The notes: generated by a model not told the origin, from the letters alone. DNA of 64,000 bases from Ktedonospora formicarum (GCF_016587355.1 NZ_BNJF01000001.1:3253721-3317720); one strand, 5' to 3'. Numbered from the stretch's first letter, positions 6,201 through 15,432 are shown. Made by a program: numbers and translations.

Positions 6201-9023
6201 ATGAAATGTCCATATTGTGGGACAGATAATGTTCCCGGCGAGAGTTTTTGTGGCAACTGTGGTGGCTACCTTGATGCCTCGGCGCCTCCCACAAGTGGAG
6301 CAGGCGCTACTTCGTTTAATACCGCGACTGTGGTAAGCACACGCGGGAACGCTCCCACAACAGGGGGTTCGATGCCGACCACAGGCGGCTCTAACCCTAC
6401 CACAGGTGGCGGCATCGTCGGATCTGGCTCATTGATGCCGAATGCGCGTCTGCAAAATGGCCGCTATATCGTTGATAAGATTCTGGGTAGCGGTGGTATG
6501 GGAACCGCTGTACTGGCAAAGGATACGCGTGTCTCGAACAAGATTGTTGTGATCAAGGAGCTGGTCTCTGATAGCAATGATAAAGTACAGTTCCAGGAAG
6601 ATGTACGTAACTTCGAGCGCGAAGTCGAGACCCTCTCAACGTTAGATCACCCTCTAATACCAGCAGTGACAGATAGCTTCCAGGAGGGAACACGCTACTT
6701 CATGGTTCAGGAGTACGTGTCTGGCGAGAATCTGGAGACTCATCTAGACCGTCTGGGTAAGGCCATGCCTGAGCGCGAGGTGCTGACCTATGCGGCGCAG
6801 GTTCTTGATATCATGGACTATCTGGCACAGCAGACTCCACCTATCGTACATCGTGATATCAAGCCCGCGAACATTATTATTGGGAGCAAAGATAAACGTG
6901 CTCACCTGGTGGACTTTGGTATCGCGCGTGCGGATGTGGCGAAGAATACACAGAAGAAGCAAACTTCCGCGTTGGGAACGCCGGGATACGCTCCTCCTGA
7001 GCAGTACCAGGGCAATGCGGATGCACGCTCAGATCTCTATGCCCTCGCGGCAACCATGCACCATCTGCTAACCAATCGCGACCCACGCGACTTTGGTCCT
7101 TTTAGTTATCCTCCTGCTCGCTCCGTCAATCCACAGATCTCGCCAGAGACCGAGCAAATGCTGACGAAAGCGCTGACGATTGATGTCAACAAACGCTATC
7201 GTAACCCGGCAGAGATGCGCCAGAGAGTAGAAGAGATTCTGCGCGACCGTTTCAAAGTGGCTCCTGACACCAGTATGTATATGTTCGCTACCTCAGGCTC
7301 TATGACGGTTCCGGCTGTCCCTCCGACGCCACCACCACACCAACAGCCTCAACCGGTACGACCACAGCCGCAGCCACAGTTCCCGCCGCCGCGCCCGGTG
7401 CCTCCACGCCAGAATAACAACAATGGGCTGCTGCGTGGCCTGGGTATTCTGGCCGTGGTAGTAATCCTGATTCTAGCGATATTGATCGTGCCTCTCTTAC
7501 TGACGAATTCTCGATCCGGAAATTCTGGCACCACTACCGCCTCAACTCCCAGTCCTGAAGTCAATCAGACGGCACAGGTTGAGTCGAATGGAATCGGGGC
7601 CAGCCTGGTCAATGGTGAATTGATCGGTTTAAGTGATGGGACATTGGCCTTTGATACCTCGCGGCCTGATGGCGATGTGAAGACTCAGGCAGCACAGAAG
7701 CTCAAGGATGGTGATAACTCTGCTGCGTCGTCGTTGTTCCGCTCGGCTCTTACGCAAGAGAGCAATGACGCAGAGGCATTGATCTATCTGGAAAACTTGC
7801 GCGTACAGTCCTCAGGTCTGCCTCATATTACCCTGATCGCTGGCGTGATGCTGACCGGGAGTGATAGCGCTGCTATTCAGGCTGGTCGTGATGCCTTACA
7901 GGGAATGTATGTTGCGCAGAAGGAGTTTAATGCGAACAATGGCGCGAAGCTGAATGGAACCCTGGTTCGCATCCTGATCGCCAATGCGGGCTCTTCTTCT
8001 CAGAACGCCAAACAGGCAGCTCAGCAGATTGTCAAGCTTGCTCAGTCAGATAAGACAGTCATTGGTGTCTCCGGTTGGCCCTATAGTAGTTTTACTCAGA
8101 ACGCGTTGGATGTGTTGAGTTCTGCCAGGATTCCCATGTTATCTGGCACGGCCTCTAGTGACGACTTGACAGATGCCTCACCATACTTCTTCCGTGTCGC
8201 CCCTCCTAACACATTTCAGGCTCAGGTTGGAGCGCAATATGCTCTAAATAAGCTCCAGGCGAAAGAGGTAGCGGTCTTTGTGGATCAGAGTGACTCTTAT
8301 AGCCGGAGCCTGGCGGATGCCTTCCGTCAACAATACCAGAAATTGGGCGGAACTATCCAGGGACCGTATCAATATACGCGAGGCGATCAGGGGTCAGTAA
8401 CATCAGCACTCCAGAGCCTCGCTAGCCAGGATACCACGCCGGGTGTGATCTACTTCTCAGGCTACTCTGGCGATGTAGCGGGCCTGATGAATCAGGTCGC
8501 GGCCAATCCTAAGTTCGCAAACACGAAGATTCTGGGTGGTGACGCATTGTACAACCTGGGTGGCTATACTACTGGCAACCGAGCCGGTTATGATCGCCTG
8601 CACTTTACTGCTTTTGCCTACCCGGATGAATGGGATGTATTGGGATTTGGTGGTCAGAAGCCCGGTTTCTTTGCGGACTATGGCAATGCCTTTGATCCCA
8701 ACAAGCAGCACAAGGGCTCGCCTTATGGTTTTACGCGCCCGGCATTTAATGTGATGCTAGCATATGATGCCACGCTTGCCCTTATCACGGCAGGCGGAAA
8801 GATTACCAGTTCAGGTAAGCAGAGTTTTAGTGGCGCGGATGTACGGCAGGCTTTGTTAAGCATTAGTGGGAATGGTGCCATTCAGGGGGTGAGTGGTCAG
8901 ATCGCGTTTGGCTCAAATGGTGATCCAGTGGATAAAGCGGTTGTGGTCATCTACGTGGATCAGAATGGTAATAATCATATGGAAAATCAGTTAGGTTCGG
9001 GTAAGTTCCTGGTGAACTCCTGA
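6201..9023 (+). CDS. Receptor Ser/Thr kinase with zinc ribbon and substrate-binding sensor
   Basis: 940 aa from ATG 6201. This start has a GGTGGAG ribosome site and places the zinc ribbon (CPYC...CGNC) at residue 3, as in the paralogue at 3008. The open frame back to 6087 is probably untranslated. Order: zinc ribbon 3-21; Thr/Gly-rich repeats (TTGG type) about 55-75; kinase about 88-350 with GSGGMG near 95-101, HRD near 217 and DFG near 238; Pro/Gln-rich linker; membrane helix about 411-434; extracytoplasmic amino-acid-binding-protein-like domain from about 542 to the end. It is intact, including the C-terminal part lost from frame in its neighbour. It is inferred to sense a small solute outside the cell and phosphorylate cytoplasmic targets. 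The ligand is unknown. The near-identical kinase cores suggest a recent tandem duplication. Confidence 0.92.
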   Translation: MKCPYCGTDNVPGESFCGNCGGYLDASAPPTSGAGATSFNTATVVSTRGNAPTTGGSMPTTGGSNPTTGGGIVGSGSLMPNARLQNGRYIVDKILGSGGMGTAVLAKDTRVSNKIVVIKELVSDSNDKVQFQEDVRNFEREVETLSTLDHPLIPAVTDSFQEGTRYFMVQEYVSGENLETHLDRLGKAMPEREVLTYAAQVLDIMDYLAQQTPPIVHRDIKPANIIIGSKDKRAHLVDFGIARADVAKNTQKKQTSALGTPGYAPPEQYQGNADARSDLYALAATMHHLLTNRDPRDFGPFSYPPARSVNPQISPETEQMLTKALTIDVNKRYRNPAEMRQRVEEILRDRFKVAPDTSMYMFATSGSMTVPAVPPTPPPHQQPQPVRPQPQPQFPPPRPVPPRQNNNNGLLRGLGILAVVVILILAILIVPLLLTNSRSGNSGTTTASTPSPEVNQTAQVESNGIGASLVNGELIGLSDGTLAFDTSRPDGDVKTQAAQKLKDGDNSAASSLFRSALTQESNDAEALIYLENLRVQSSGLPHITLIAGVMLTGSDSAAIQAGRDALQGMYVAQKEFNANNGAKLNGTLVRILIANAGSSSQNAKQAAQQIVKLAQSDKTVIGVSGWPYSSFTQNALDVLSSARIPMLSGTASSDDLTDASPYFFRVAPPNTFQAQVGAQYALNKLQAKEVAVFVDQSDSYSRSLADAFRQQYQKLGGTIQGPYQYTRGDQGSVTSALQSLASQDTTPGVIYFSGYSGDVAGLMNQVAANPKFANTKILGGDALYNLGGYTTGNRAGYDRLHFTAFAYPDEWDVLGFGGQKPGFFADYGNAFDPNKQHKGSPYGFTRPAFNVMLAYDATLALITAGGKITSSGKQSFSGADVRQALLSISGNGAIQGVSGQIAFGSNGDPVDKAVVVIYVDQNGNNHMENQLGSGKFLVNS

Positions 9024-9039
9024 TCCTAGCTAGAGATGA

Positions 9040-9070
9040 AGAAGCGGTAGACACATCGTCTACCGCTTCT
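9040..9070. terminator. Bidirectional hairpin between convergent genes
   Basis: 13-bp perfect stem (9040-9052 with 9058-9070), 5-base loop. It ends the receptor kinase from the left and overlaps the stop codon of the YggU gene from the right. Confidence 0.75.
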
Positions 9071-9332
9071 TGTTGTTGAAAGCAGCCAGGCGTCGCGCAA
9101 TCTCTTCGGGGGAGAGACCCTCAATATCAACAAGTTTCTGTCTACCAGTCGTGCCCCGTACGATGTCAATAGCACGCATAGGCAACGAGAGCGCGTCCGA
9201 AAGTAGAGCAATCAGGGCGGTATTAGCAGCGCCGTCTACCGGTGGAGCCGTGAGGCGCGCCTTGATGCTTCCCTCTTCCCATTCTAGTATATTTCTGCTG
9301 CTACGCGGGATAACCCGCACTGGTACAAGCAT
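9060..9332 (-). CDS. YggU / DUF167 family protein
   Basis: 90 aa, the usual length of this family. The family signature is clear: a basic beta strand near the start (VRVIPRSSRN), then KARLTAPPVDGAANTALIALL, and a C-terminal DIVRGTTGRQKLVDIEG strand. Biochemical function is unknown. In many bacteria it is encoded beside YggT and YggS, as here. ATG 9332 has AGGAAG seven bases upstream. It is the last gene of the minus-strand cluster, 21 bases after yggT, and its stop lies inside the terminator stem. Confidence 0.9.
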   Translation of the reverse strand: MLVPVRVIPRSSRNILEWEEGSIKARLTAPPVDGAANTALIALLSDALSLPMRAIDIVRGTTGRQKLVDIEGLSPEEIARRLAAFNNKKR

Positions 9333-9353
9333 ATATTCTTCCTGAGATGGTAG

Positions 9354-9623
9354 CTACCAGTTGGCAGGGAGAGCCTGAGAAAGCAGAATGTTTAGTGCTG
9401 CTAACATAAACCATGCCAGGATAAAGGCTATGTCGAACATGCCGATTGGTTTTACAAAGCGGCGTATAGGCTTGATAAATGGATCAGTGACCTTGGTAAA
9501 GAAGCGAATGAAGCCGTTGCGCTCGTCGATGTTAAACCAGGAAGCGATCATGCGAATAATCATGGAAATGATCAAGAAGTCGATGCCATAGAGCACAATG
9601 ATGTGAAGAATGGGAAAGGGCAT
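9354..9623 (-). CDS. YggT family integral membrane protein
   Basis: 89 aa from ATG 9623, which has AGGAG 10 bases upstream. The open frame continues to 9848, but that part is out of frame with the overlapping DUF6391-like gene and lacks a signal. Two hydrophobic segments flank a conserved loop with SWFNIDERNGFIRFF and TDPFIKPIRRFVKPIG, diagnostic of YggT. The family has been linked to osmotic-stress tolerance, cell-division or thylakoid organisation in different lineages, so a precise role cannot be given. It is part of the yggS-yggT-yggU order. Confidence 0.92.
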   Translation of the reverse strand: MPFPILHIIVLYGIDFLIISMIIRMIASWFNIDERNGFIRFFTKVTDPFIKPIRRFVKPIGMFDIAFILAWFMLAALNILLSQALPANW

Positions 9624-9630
9624 AGTACGT

Positions 9631-10125
9631 TTACTCCTGAACTGTACGAACTTCGACAACCGTAAAGCCAAAGAATTGACGCCGGATGATATCTGTGATG
9701 CGTACTCCGCGCAGATCTGGTAGTGTCGTAAAGTGGCGTTGGACATACTCGCCAACTGGGCGCGCGGCAGCCCAGCCAGCCACAGAAGAGGCGGCGGCAG
9801 TCGTGAGGCGTGTGCGCCTCTGACTGGAGGCCATACCAAGCATGGCACCGATGGTAACGAGTGAGATACCTACGGCAAGATTGGTACCACAGTTAGGATG
9901 GATGGCAAGCTCTTTCTCGCCTGCCTGGAGACGGTGTAACGCCTCCTCAGATGAGCGACGTAGCTCTCCAAGATCAACATCGCCAAAGACAACAAAACCA
10001 TCGGGATTGGAATGAGCAGCGGCGGCGAAGTTTGGATCGCGCTGGCTCATGATCGTAATGGTAGCATGCTCAAGGGCATGATTCTGACGTGTGCGACGAC
10101 TAAAGAGAATGCTGTCAAATCGCAT
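9631..10125 (-). CDS. DUF6391-like conserved protein
   Basis: 164 aa. The N-terminal motif RQNHALEHATITIM with two His, followed later by HPNCGTNLAVG and a hydrophobic Ala/Gly-rich segment, resembles an uncharacterised family shared by Cyanobacteria and Chloroflexota that I know as DUF6391. The family name is from memory. The His/Cys residues could bind metal, which is conjecture. ATG 10125 has GGAGG just upstream. It lies between yggS and yggT on the same strand with 7-17 base gaps, so it is a member of this operon. Confidence 0.75.
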   Translation of the reverse strand: MRFDSILFSRRTRQNHALEHATITIMSQRDPNFAAAAHSNPDGFVVFGDVDLGELRRSSEEALHRLQAGEKELAIHPNCGTNLAVGISLVTIGAMLGMASSQRRTRLTTAAASSVAGWAAARPVGEYVQRHFTTLPDLRGVRITDIIRRQFFGFTVVEVRTVQE

Positions 10126-10142
10126 TTCGATCCTCCTTCTTC

Positions 10143-10874
10143 TTACACTGGCTCTCGGGCACCAAAGATGGCTCGCCCGACGCGCACAATAGTGGCTCCT
10201 TCCTCTATCGCAATGGCATAATCATTGGTCATGCCCATTGAGAGCTCCACACAGGACGTCAGCTCAGATCGTAGCTGATCGCGCGCCTGGCGCAGCGCGC
10301 GAAAGACTGGCCGTACCCCTTCCGCATCTTCAACCTGTGGCGCGACGGTCATCAGCCCGCGCACTTCCAGGTGGGGAAGCGTGGCAATCTGGCGCGCGAC
10401 TGATGGCACGTCGGATAGGGCTAGCCCGGCCTTGCTGGCTTCGGCGGCGACATTGACTTCCAGCAACACTGGAAGCCGTTTGCCGCTTTCTTCGGCCTCT
10501 TCCGCTATGAGACGTTCAAGCGTTTGAGCTAGGTGGAGTGAGTCGACACTTTGTATGATGTCAAATGCGGAAACCACTTTACGCGCTTTGTTTGTTTGCA
10601 GATGTCCGATCATATGCCAGACGAGATCGTCTGGGTGGAAGGCTGCTATTTTTGTAAGGGCCTCCTGCACACGGTTTTCACCAAAATGCCGTATACCTAA
10701 ATTATATGCGATCTGTATCATCTCCAGAGGTTTTGTCTTGGAGACAGCTACTAGCGTGACTTCAGAGAGGTCGCGACCCGCCTTTTTGGCAGCATTGGCT
10801 ATATTGGCTTGTACCTGGGCGATGCTGGCCCGCATCTCTGTTTCAATCTGATTGAGGGGAATGTTGTCAATCAC
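10143..10874 (-). CDS. YggS family pyridoxal-phosphate homeostasis protein
   Basis: 243 aa. A single-domain fold-type III PLP protein. PLP lysine is Lys46 in VAVSKTKP. Other signatures are FGENRVQE, WHMIGHLQTNK, SMGMTND (where most have SMGMSxD) and VRVGRAIFG at the C terminus. The family binds PLP without known catalysis and helps balance B6 and amino/keto acid pools in the cytoplasm. The start is GTG 10874 with GAGGGAAG upstream. First gene of the four-gene minus-strand cluster ending at 9060. Confidence 0.95.
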   Translation of the reverse strand: MIDNIPLNQIETEMRASIAQVQANIANAAKKAGRDLSEVTLVAVSKTKPLEMIQIAYNLGIRHFGENRVQEALTKIAAFHPDDLVWHMIGHLQTNKARKVVSAFDIIQSVDSLHLAQTLERLIAEEAEESGKRLPVLLEVNVAAEASKAGLALSDVPSVARQIATLPHLEVRGLMTVAPQVEDAEGVRPVFRALRQARDQLRSELTSCVELSMGMTNDYAIAIEEGATIVRVGRAIFGAREPV

Positions 10875-11005
10875 CGGGTTACTTCCCTCAGACTTTCCTG
10901 CTTGCTACTGCGGCTGACATCTTTATCAGCAAAGTATCTATATCCATTACGTTTGAGCATGGGTGCCAGTTTTACCGATTCTGAGTCAGGTAGAAATATG
11001 GTAAT

Positions 11006-11497
11006 TCACTTTAAAATTTCATCGAGGCGAGGTGCATAGTATTGGATCGCGTGTTGATAGCTCTGAATATGGAGGTCACTGGTGGTTTCGACCAGTGTCT
11101 CAAGGAGCAGGCGCATCGCCTCAGCATGCTCCTGAGCATTATAGAGCGCCATTGCCAGAAATACACGGAACTCGCGCTGTTCAGGATATTCTCGCATTCC
11201 CTGGCGCAAGGTGGCAATAGCTTCAGTGTAGCGACCCAGGATGCGATACGTGCTGCCTAGCCCAAGCAGGGAACCCATGCGGAGTTCTCCGTCCAGCCCA
11301 TGCGTGAGCGCTCCTTCATAGTAAGGGACCGCTTCGGCCTCCAGACCCAGGCTATCATGTGTCCACGCGGTATAGCAGAGCACTTCGGCGTCCTCTGGGT
11401 CGCTATGTGTTAGTTCCAGGAGCAGTGCACGTGCCTCCTCTAGGCGCTTCTCCGCACGCAAACGTAGCGCTTTCCGCAACTGTTCATCTCTGTCCAC
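11006..11497 (-). CDS. Tetratricopeptide-repeat protein
   Basis: 163 aa of helical repeats. At least three TPR units can be seen (around AEVLCYTAWTHDSLGLEAEA, LGLGSTYRILGRYTEAI and FRVFLAMALYNAQEHAEAM). It is cytoplasmic and probably a protein-binding adaptor. Partner unknown. The GTG start at 11497 shares its G with the TAG stop of pgeF, so translation is likely coupled to pgeF. Confidence 0.8.
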   Translation of the reverse strand: MDRDEQLRKALRLRAEKRLEEARALLLELTHSDPEDAEVLCYTAWTHDSLGLEAEAVPYYEGALTHGLDGELRMGSLLGLGSTYRILGRYTEAIATLRQGMREYPEQREFRVFLAMALYNAQEHAEAMRLLLETLVETTSDLHIQSYQHAIQYYAPRLDEILK

Positions 11498-12426
11498 TAG
11501 TTTGTGGTCTCCTGTTCCTGGTGATTTCCTTTGAGGGAGATAAAAACGGCAAAGCGTCCAGTCCTACCTTGCTCTTTGCGGTGAGAAAAGAAGCGGTCCA
11601 CGTGGCAACTGGTGCAGAGATCGGAGGTCTCGATATGCTCCTCGGTCAATCCCGCCATGAGAAGTTGGCGGCGATGTGTCTCTTGCAGGTCCAGGCGCAG
11701 ACTGGTTTGCCCCTCTACCTCGATAGTGCTGAAGGTAGCTGAGTCTGAGACGAGTTGGCGATATCGTAGCGCGACGGGCGCATCTGGAAACTGTTCGCGC
11801 CCCAGGAAGAGTGAACGCACCTCCTCCGAAACTTCGTAGCAGCAGGCGCCAATGGTGGGACCGATGCCCGCGAGAATCTGCTCAGGCTGACTGCCGAAGC
11901 GCTCACGCATGGCATCGATGGTCGCGGGTCCTATGGCCCGCGCGGTTCCACGCCAGCCACCGTGAGCGATGGCGATAGCCTGTTGTACGGGATCATAGAA
12001 AACCAGCGGGGTGCAGTCCGCGAACGACATCGCAAGTCCAACCTCACGCTCACGTGAAATTAGGCCATCACCTTTACGGATGGTCTCTGGGGTCCAGCCA
12101 GGTTGATAGTATGAGCGCTTGGACCAGTCAGTGCGCCAGGGGGTGTCATATGTGAATGTCTGAACATCGGCTCCATGTACCTGCCAGAGTGTGACGCAGG
12201 GAGAACCCTCCATATTCATTGCTTGTATGACAAGCTGGCGGTTCTGAATGACGCTCTCCACACTATCGCGAATGCTATTGAGTACTGGCGTGGATGTATT
12301 GAGACCTGTGAATGGAGGCTCGCTAACGCCACCCGCGCGGGTGAAGACGCCATGAGTGAGAGTGGGATAGGGAGTAAACAGATTGAATTGCAGATAACGG
12401 AGATTGCCAAATTGCTGCTCGATCAA
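11497..12426 (-). CDS. pgeF: PgeF / YfiH family (peptidoglycan editing factor, multicopper-oxidase-like fold)
   Basis: 309 aa. Family signatures are HGVFTRAGGVS, GLNTS near the N terminus, the metal-site residues in ADCTPLVFYD and AHGGWRGTA, and GPTIGACCYEVSEEV, ending with CTSCHVDRFFSHRKEQ. In E. coli the family hydrolyses or edits misincorporated residues in peptidoglycan precursors. Members have also been reported as purine nucleoside processing enzymes. The start appears to be TTG 12426, with AAAGGA eight bases before it and a TATACT box just upstream. It overlaps the next TPR gene by one base. Confidence 0.92.
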   Translation of the reverse strand: MIEQQFGNLRYLQFNLFTPYPTLTHGVFTRAGGVSEPPFTGLNTSTPVLNSIRDSVESVIQNRQLVIQAMNMEGSPCVTLWQVHGADVQTFTYDTPWRTDWSKRSYYQPGWTPETIRKGDGLISREREVGLAMSFADCTPLVFYDPVQQAIAIAHGGWRGTARAIGPATIDAMRERFGSQPEQILAGIGPTIGACCYEVSEEVRSLFLGREQFPDAPVALRYRQLVSDSATFSTIEVEGQTSLRLDLQETHRRQLLMAGLTEEHIETSDLCTSCHVDRFFSHRKEQGRTGRFAVFISLKGNHQEQETTN

Positions 12427-12551
12427 AGCACTATCCTTTGCAGTATAGCCAGAAATGTCATTATTGCTCTGCCTTATTTTAGCACATCTACACTTTGGCG
12501 CATCATCAGGGGTAAATTGGTGCTGTGCAGAGGTATCTGAGTATGCACAAA

Positions 12552-12652
12552 AGTGTGAGGGATTGCTGCACTGAGAGAAGAGATACTATGAAGTGTGAGG
12601 GATCACTGCACCGGCGCGTAACGTTAAGGAGTGTGAGGGATCGCTGCACCGG
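12552..12652. repeat. Three imperfect 22-bp direct repeats at the LCP gene 3' end
   Basis: The motif agtgtgagggat-YR-ctgcacYg occurs at 12552, 12592 and 12630, spaced 40 and 38 bases. The third copy lies inside the last codons of the LCP gene, and the other two are downstream of its stop. It may be a residue of tandem duplication of the gene tail. Only three units with short, partly similar spacers, so it is not a CRISPR array. Confidence 0.6.
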
Positions 12653-14036
12653 GGTTGACTGGGGTGGCGCTAGGACCGGGAGTAATCACTGGTGTAGGTG
12701 TCATAAGGGATGGCGTTGGGGTTGGTGAGGCGTCCGAATTCAGCGAATAGCCAGGGGAGACGTTTGTATCAGGTATTGTGGTAGGAGTAGGTGTCACGAT
12801 TTCGGGTGTCACAAAGATATTTGGGATTCCATTTCGGCTCTGAACGGCGCAACTGCGGGTCTCTGCTCCCAGAGCAAAGATATGATTGAAGAGAGGTTCA
12901 ATGGCCTCACATGATGGGAGAATGACATCCTGTATCGTATCCGTCGTTGTATCATACAGGCTTTGGGTTATACCGTAGCTGGGCGAAGCCTGATTTGGCG
13001 CGAGTGTAATACGTGTGACCTCATCTGTATCAAGCGCGCGAGCAAAGGTTGCCATATCCAGGATCTCTTGCGTGCTAAGGTCTGTATACACCTTACCCTC
13101 CATATCCTTGAAGAGTTCTGTGTAATTGTTGATAATACTGGTCAGCGTGAGCTTGGCGCGTAGGGCCTCAAGAACCTGTTGCTGACGTTGATTACGACCA
13201 AGATCGCCAACAAGATCAGCATGGCGTGAGCGTACGTATTCAAGGGCTTCTAATCCCCCTAAATGTTGGGGACCGGGCGAAAGATAGAGGCGCTTATAGC
13301 TATGGGCTTCAGCGTGGCTGGTATTTTGCTTGGTATCGTTAGGATAGGTGTCATCGAGAATGGGATGTTCTACAGTAATATCAATACCACCCACAGTATC
13401 GATGAGTTTTGAGAACCCATTCAGGCCAATCCAGCCATAGCGGTCAATTTTGATGCCGTAATCCGTTTCTAGTGTCCTCTCGATCATACGCACGCCATCC
13501 TCGAAAGGATGTCCATTCTGGGTACCTAGATAGAATGCTTGATCGAGCTTATACATACCGTTGGCTCCAGGGATCCAGACCCAGGAGTCGCGTGGGAGCG
13601 AAACCATTGTGACCTTATTCGCCTGGGGATCAACACGTGCGACGATGACTACCTGTGTCAGGACATTGGGAAAGGCATACTTCGCATCGTTGTCGCTCCC
13701 AAGTAAAAGGAAGTTCCAGGGGCGATTCTGTATACTATCGTTATTTCCCAGAGGGCGCAGGAATTGCGTGAGCTCCGCCTGGAAGGGGCTAAAGAAATGA
13801 CTGTAGCCACAGCTACAAATAAGTGCGATCAGCAGAAGCACAGTGATAAAGATAGGCGAACCAATATGTGGCGATCTGTGTGTGCGTGAATCTGCCGATA
13901 CAAGTTGGGGTTTGATATCCAGACATGATGGATGTTTGAACTGGCGTGAAGATGGTGGTGGGGTTCCAATCTGCGGGCGAGACATTTGTTGTGAGTGCCC
14001 TCTTCGACGTGAGCGAATCCCCAAAGACCACCGCAT
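12624..14036 (-). CDS. LytR-CpsA-Psr (LCP) family cell-wall glycopolymer transferase
   Basis: 470 aa from ATG 14036, preceded by GGAGG. An N-terminal cytoplasmic stretch of about 75 residues, one membrane helix (FITVLLLIALICSC), then the extracytoplasmic LCP domain. Conserved features include FLLLGSDND, the strand-Asp-Pro block VVIVARVDP, SLPRDSWVWIPG, KLDQAFYLG, VDTVGGIDI-type core (DTVGGIDI) and the paired arginines in YVRSRHADLVGDLGRNQRQQ. The family moves undecaprenyl-linked glycopolymers onto peptidoglycan. The C terminus is a Thr/Pro-rich tail that ends inside a direct repeat. In an otherwise unclear wall type, its substrate cannot be given. Confidence 0.92.
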   Translation of the reverse strand: MRWSLGIRSRRRGHSQQMSRPQIGTPPPSSRQFKHPSCLDIKPQLVSADSRTHRSPHIGSPIFITVLLLIALICSCGYSHFFSPFQAELTQFLRPLGNNDSIQNRPWNFLLLGSDNDAKYAFPNVLTQVVIVARVDPQANKVTMVSLPRDSWVWIPGANGMYKLDQAFYLGTQNGHPFEDGVRMIERTLETDYGIKIDRYGWIGLNGFSKLIDTVGGIDITVEHPILDDTYPNDTKQNTSHAEAHSYKRLYLSPGPQHLGGLEALEYVRSRHADLVGDLGRNQRQQQVLEALRAKLTLTSIINNYTELFKDMEGKVYTDLSTQEILDMATFARALDTDEVTRITLAPNQASPSYGITQSLYDTTTDTIQDVILPSCEAIEPLFNHIFALGAETRSCAVQSRNGIPNIFVTPEIVTPTPTTIPDTNVSPGYSLNSDASPTPTPSLMTPTPVITPGPSATPVNPGAAIPHTP

Positions 14037-14158
14037 AACCCAATCCTCCACTTCCCACTATATTTGATTGCGTGCATACCTTTGACGAACGGGCCCTTAT
14101 ATGCATTATACTGAAGGTGGATATGGCTATGTTTCCATCTGAAAGGAAAAATTGTACG

Positions 14159-15349
14159 ATGAACCTGGAGCAGATACAGCAAGCATTACGCGAAGATGGC
14201 CTGGATGGCTGGCTCTTTTATGACTTTCGCGGCTCAAATCCAATTGCCTACAAGGTACTGTCACTCTCGACACGTGAGTTCTATTCGCGGCGGTGGTTCT
14301 ATTTTATTCCAGCAACTGGCGAGCCAACAGCCTGTGTAAGCTCGGTTGAATCGCATGTCTTGCGCACGCTCCCAGGAAAGCGCCTGGTCTTCCGTACCTG
14401 GCAGGAATTGCATTCATATCTGAAGACGCTGTTGCATGGACGAGGAAAGGTGGCGATGGAATACTCGCCTATGAACGCTATTCCAACTATCTCGCGTGTG
14501 GATGCTGGTACTATCGAATTAGTGCGCTCATGCGGAGTGGAAGTTGTGAGCTCGGCAGACCTCTCGCAGCGCTTTGTCGCGCGTTTGACTGAGGAACAGG
14601 TGCGTGGGCATCGCGAGGCGGGTCGCCGCCTAATACGCGCCAAGGATATGCTTATCGCAGAACTGGGTCAGGATGTACGAGCGGGCCGCGCCCTGGACGA
14701 ATATGCTGTCCAGCAACGTTTTGTCGCGCTGATGAGCTCTCTTGGAATCAAGCTTAACGGCGGGGAACCTATCGTTGCGGTCAATGGCAATGCTAGCAAT
14801 CCACATTACGCGGCGAGTGAGGCGCTAAGTGCTCCCATAAAGCGCGGCGATTTGCTACTGCTGGATTTCTGGGGCACGCTGGAAGATGAGGAGGATCCGG
14901 TCTTTGGCGACTATACCTGGATGACCTTTGTTGGTAGCGAGGACGAGATTCCACAGAAGCAGCGCGAGGTCTTCGAGGTAGTGCGTCAGGCACGCGATAG
15001 TGCTATCGCCTTTATTCGCGAGCGCCTCGCTGCTGGCAAGCGCGTCGAGGGGCGCGAGGTCGACGATGTGACACGCCGGGTCATTAGTAATGCGGGCTAC
15101 GGCGATTACTTTGTGCATCGGACCGGGCATAATATCACCACGATGGATCACGGTGATGGCACGAATAATGATGACTACGAAACGCTGGATACTCGCGCGC
15201 TTCTGGCTGGTACCTGTTGCTCAATTGAACCTGGTATCTATCTGCCCGAGTTTGGTGTCCGTAGCGAAGTGGATTTGTTAATTGGCGAGAATGATGTTGA
15301 GGTTACAGGGGTTCCTATCCAGGAGAAGATCACTCCTCTACTAGATTAA
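14159..15349 (+). CDS. M24 family metallopeptidase (Xaa-Pro aminopeptidase-like)
   Basis: 396 aa from ATG 14159, which has AAAGG upstream. The open frame back to 14072 lacks a signal. An N-terminal creatinase-like domain (about 1-160) precedes the pita-bread catalytic domain. All five metal ligands can be placed: Asp in LLLLDFW, Asp in GDYTW, His in HRTGHN, Glu in SIEPGIY and Glu in RSEVDLL. It probably removes N-terminal residues next to proline in cytoplasmic peptides, though creatinase-type activities cannot be excluded. It stands alone and ends in a 24-bp hairpin. Confidence 0.9.
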   Translation: MNLEQIQQALREDGLDGWLFYDFRGSNPIAYKVLSLSTREFYSRRWFYFIPATGEPTACVSSVESHVLRTLPGKRLVFRTWQELHSYLKTLLHGRGKVAMEYSPMNAIPTISRVDAGTIELVRSCGVEVVSSADLSQRFVARLTEEQVRGHREAGRRLIRAKDMLIAELGQDVRAGRALDEYAVQQRFVALMSSLGIKLNGGEPIVAVNGNASNPHYAASEALSAPIKRGDLLLLDFWGTLEDEEDPVFGDYTWMTFVGSEDEIPQKQREVFEVVRQARDSAIAFIRERLAAGKRVEGREVDDVTRRVISNAGYGDYFVHRTGHNITTMDHGDGTNNDDYETLDTRALLAGTCCSIEPGIYLPEFGVRSEVDLLIGENDVEVTGVPIQEKITPLLD

Positions 15350-15377
15350 ATGCCAGTATCTCTATATTATCCCAAGG

Positions 15378-15432
15378 GATAGGAAGGGTGAGAATGGCGC
15401 GCAGCTCACGCGCCATTCTCACCCTTCCTATC
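15378..15432. terminator. Very long perfect hairpin terminator
   Basis: 24-bp perfect stem, 15378-15401 with 15409-15432, 7-base loop, 28 bases after the M24 peptidase stop. Confidence 0.8.

Noticed and set aside
9624..9848. N-terminal extension of YggT
   Set aside because: It overlaps the upstream DUF6391-like gene and lacks a ribosome site, whereas ATG 9623 has AGGAG and matches the family start.
12552..12652. Possible short CRISPR array
   Set aside because: Only three imperfect repeats, the third inside a gene, with short spacers that are partly similar; no cas genes in the window.
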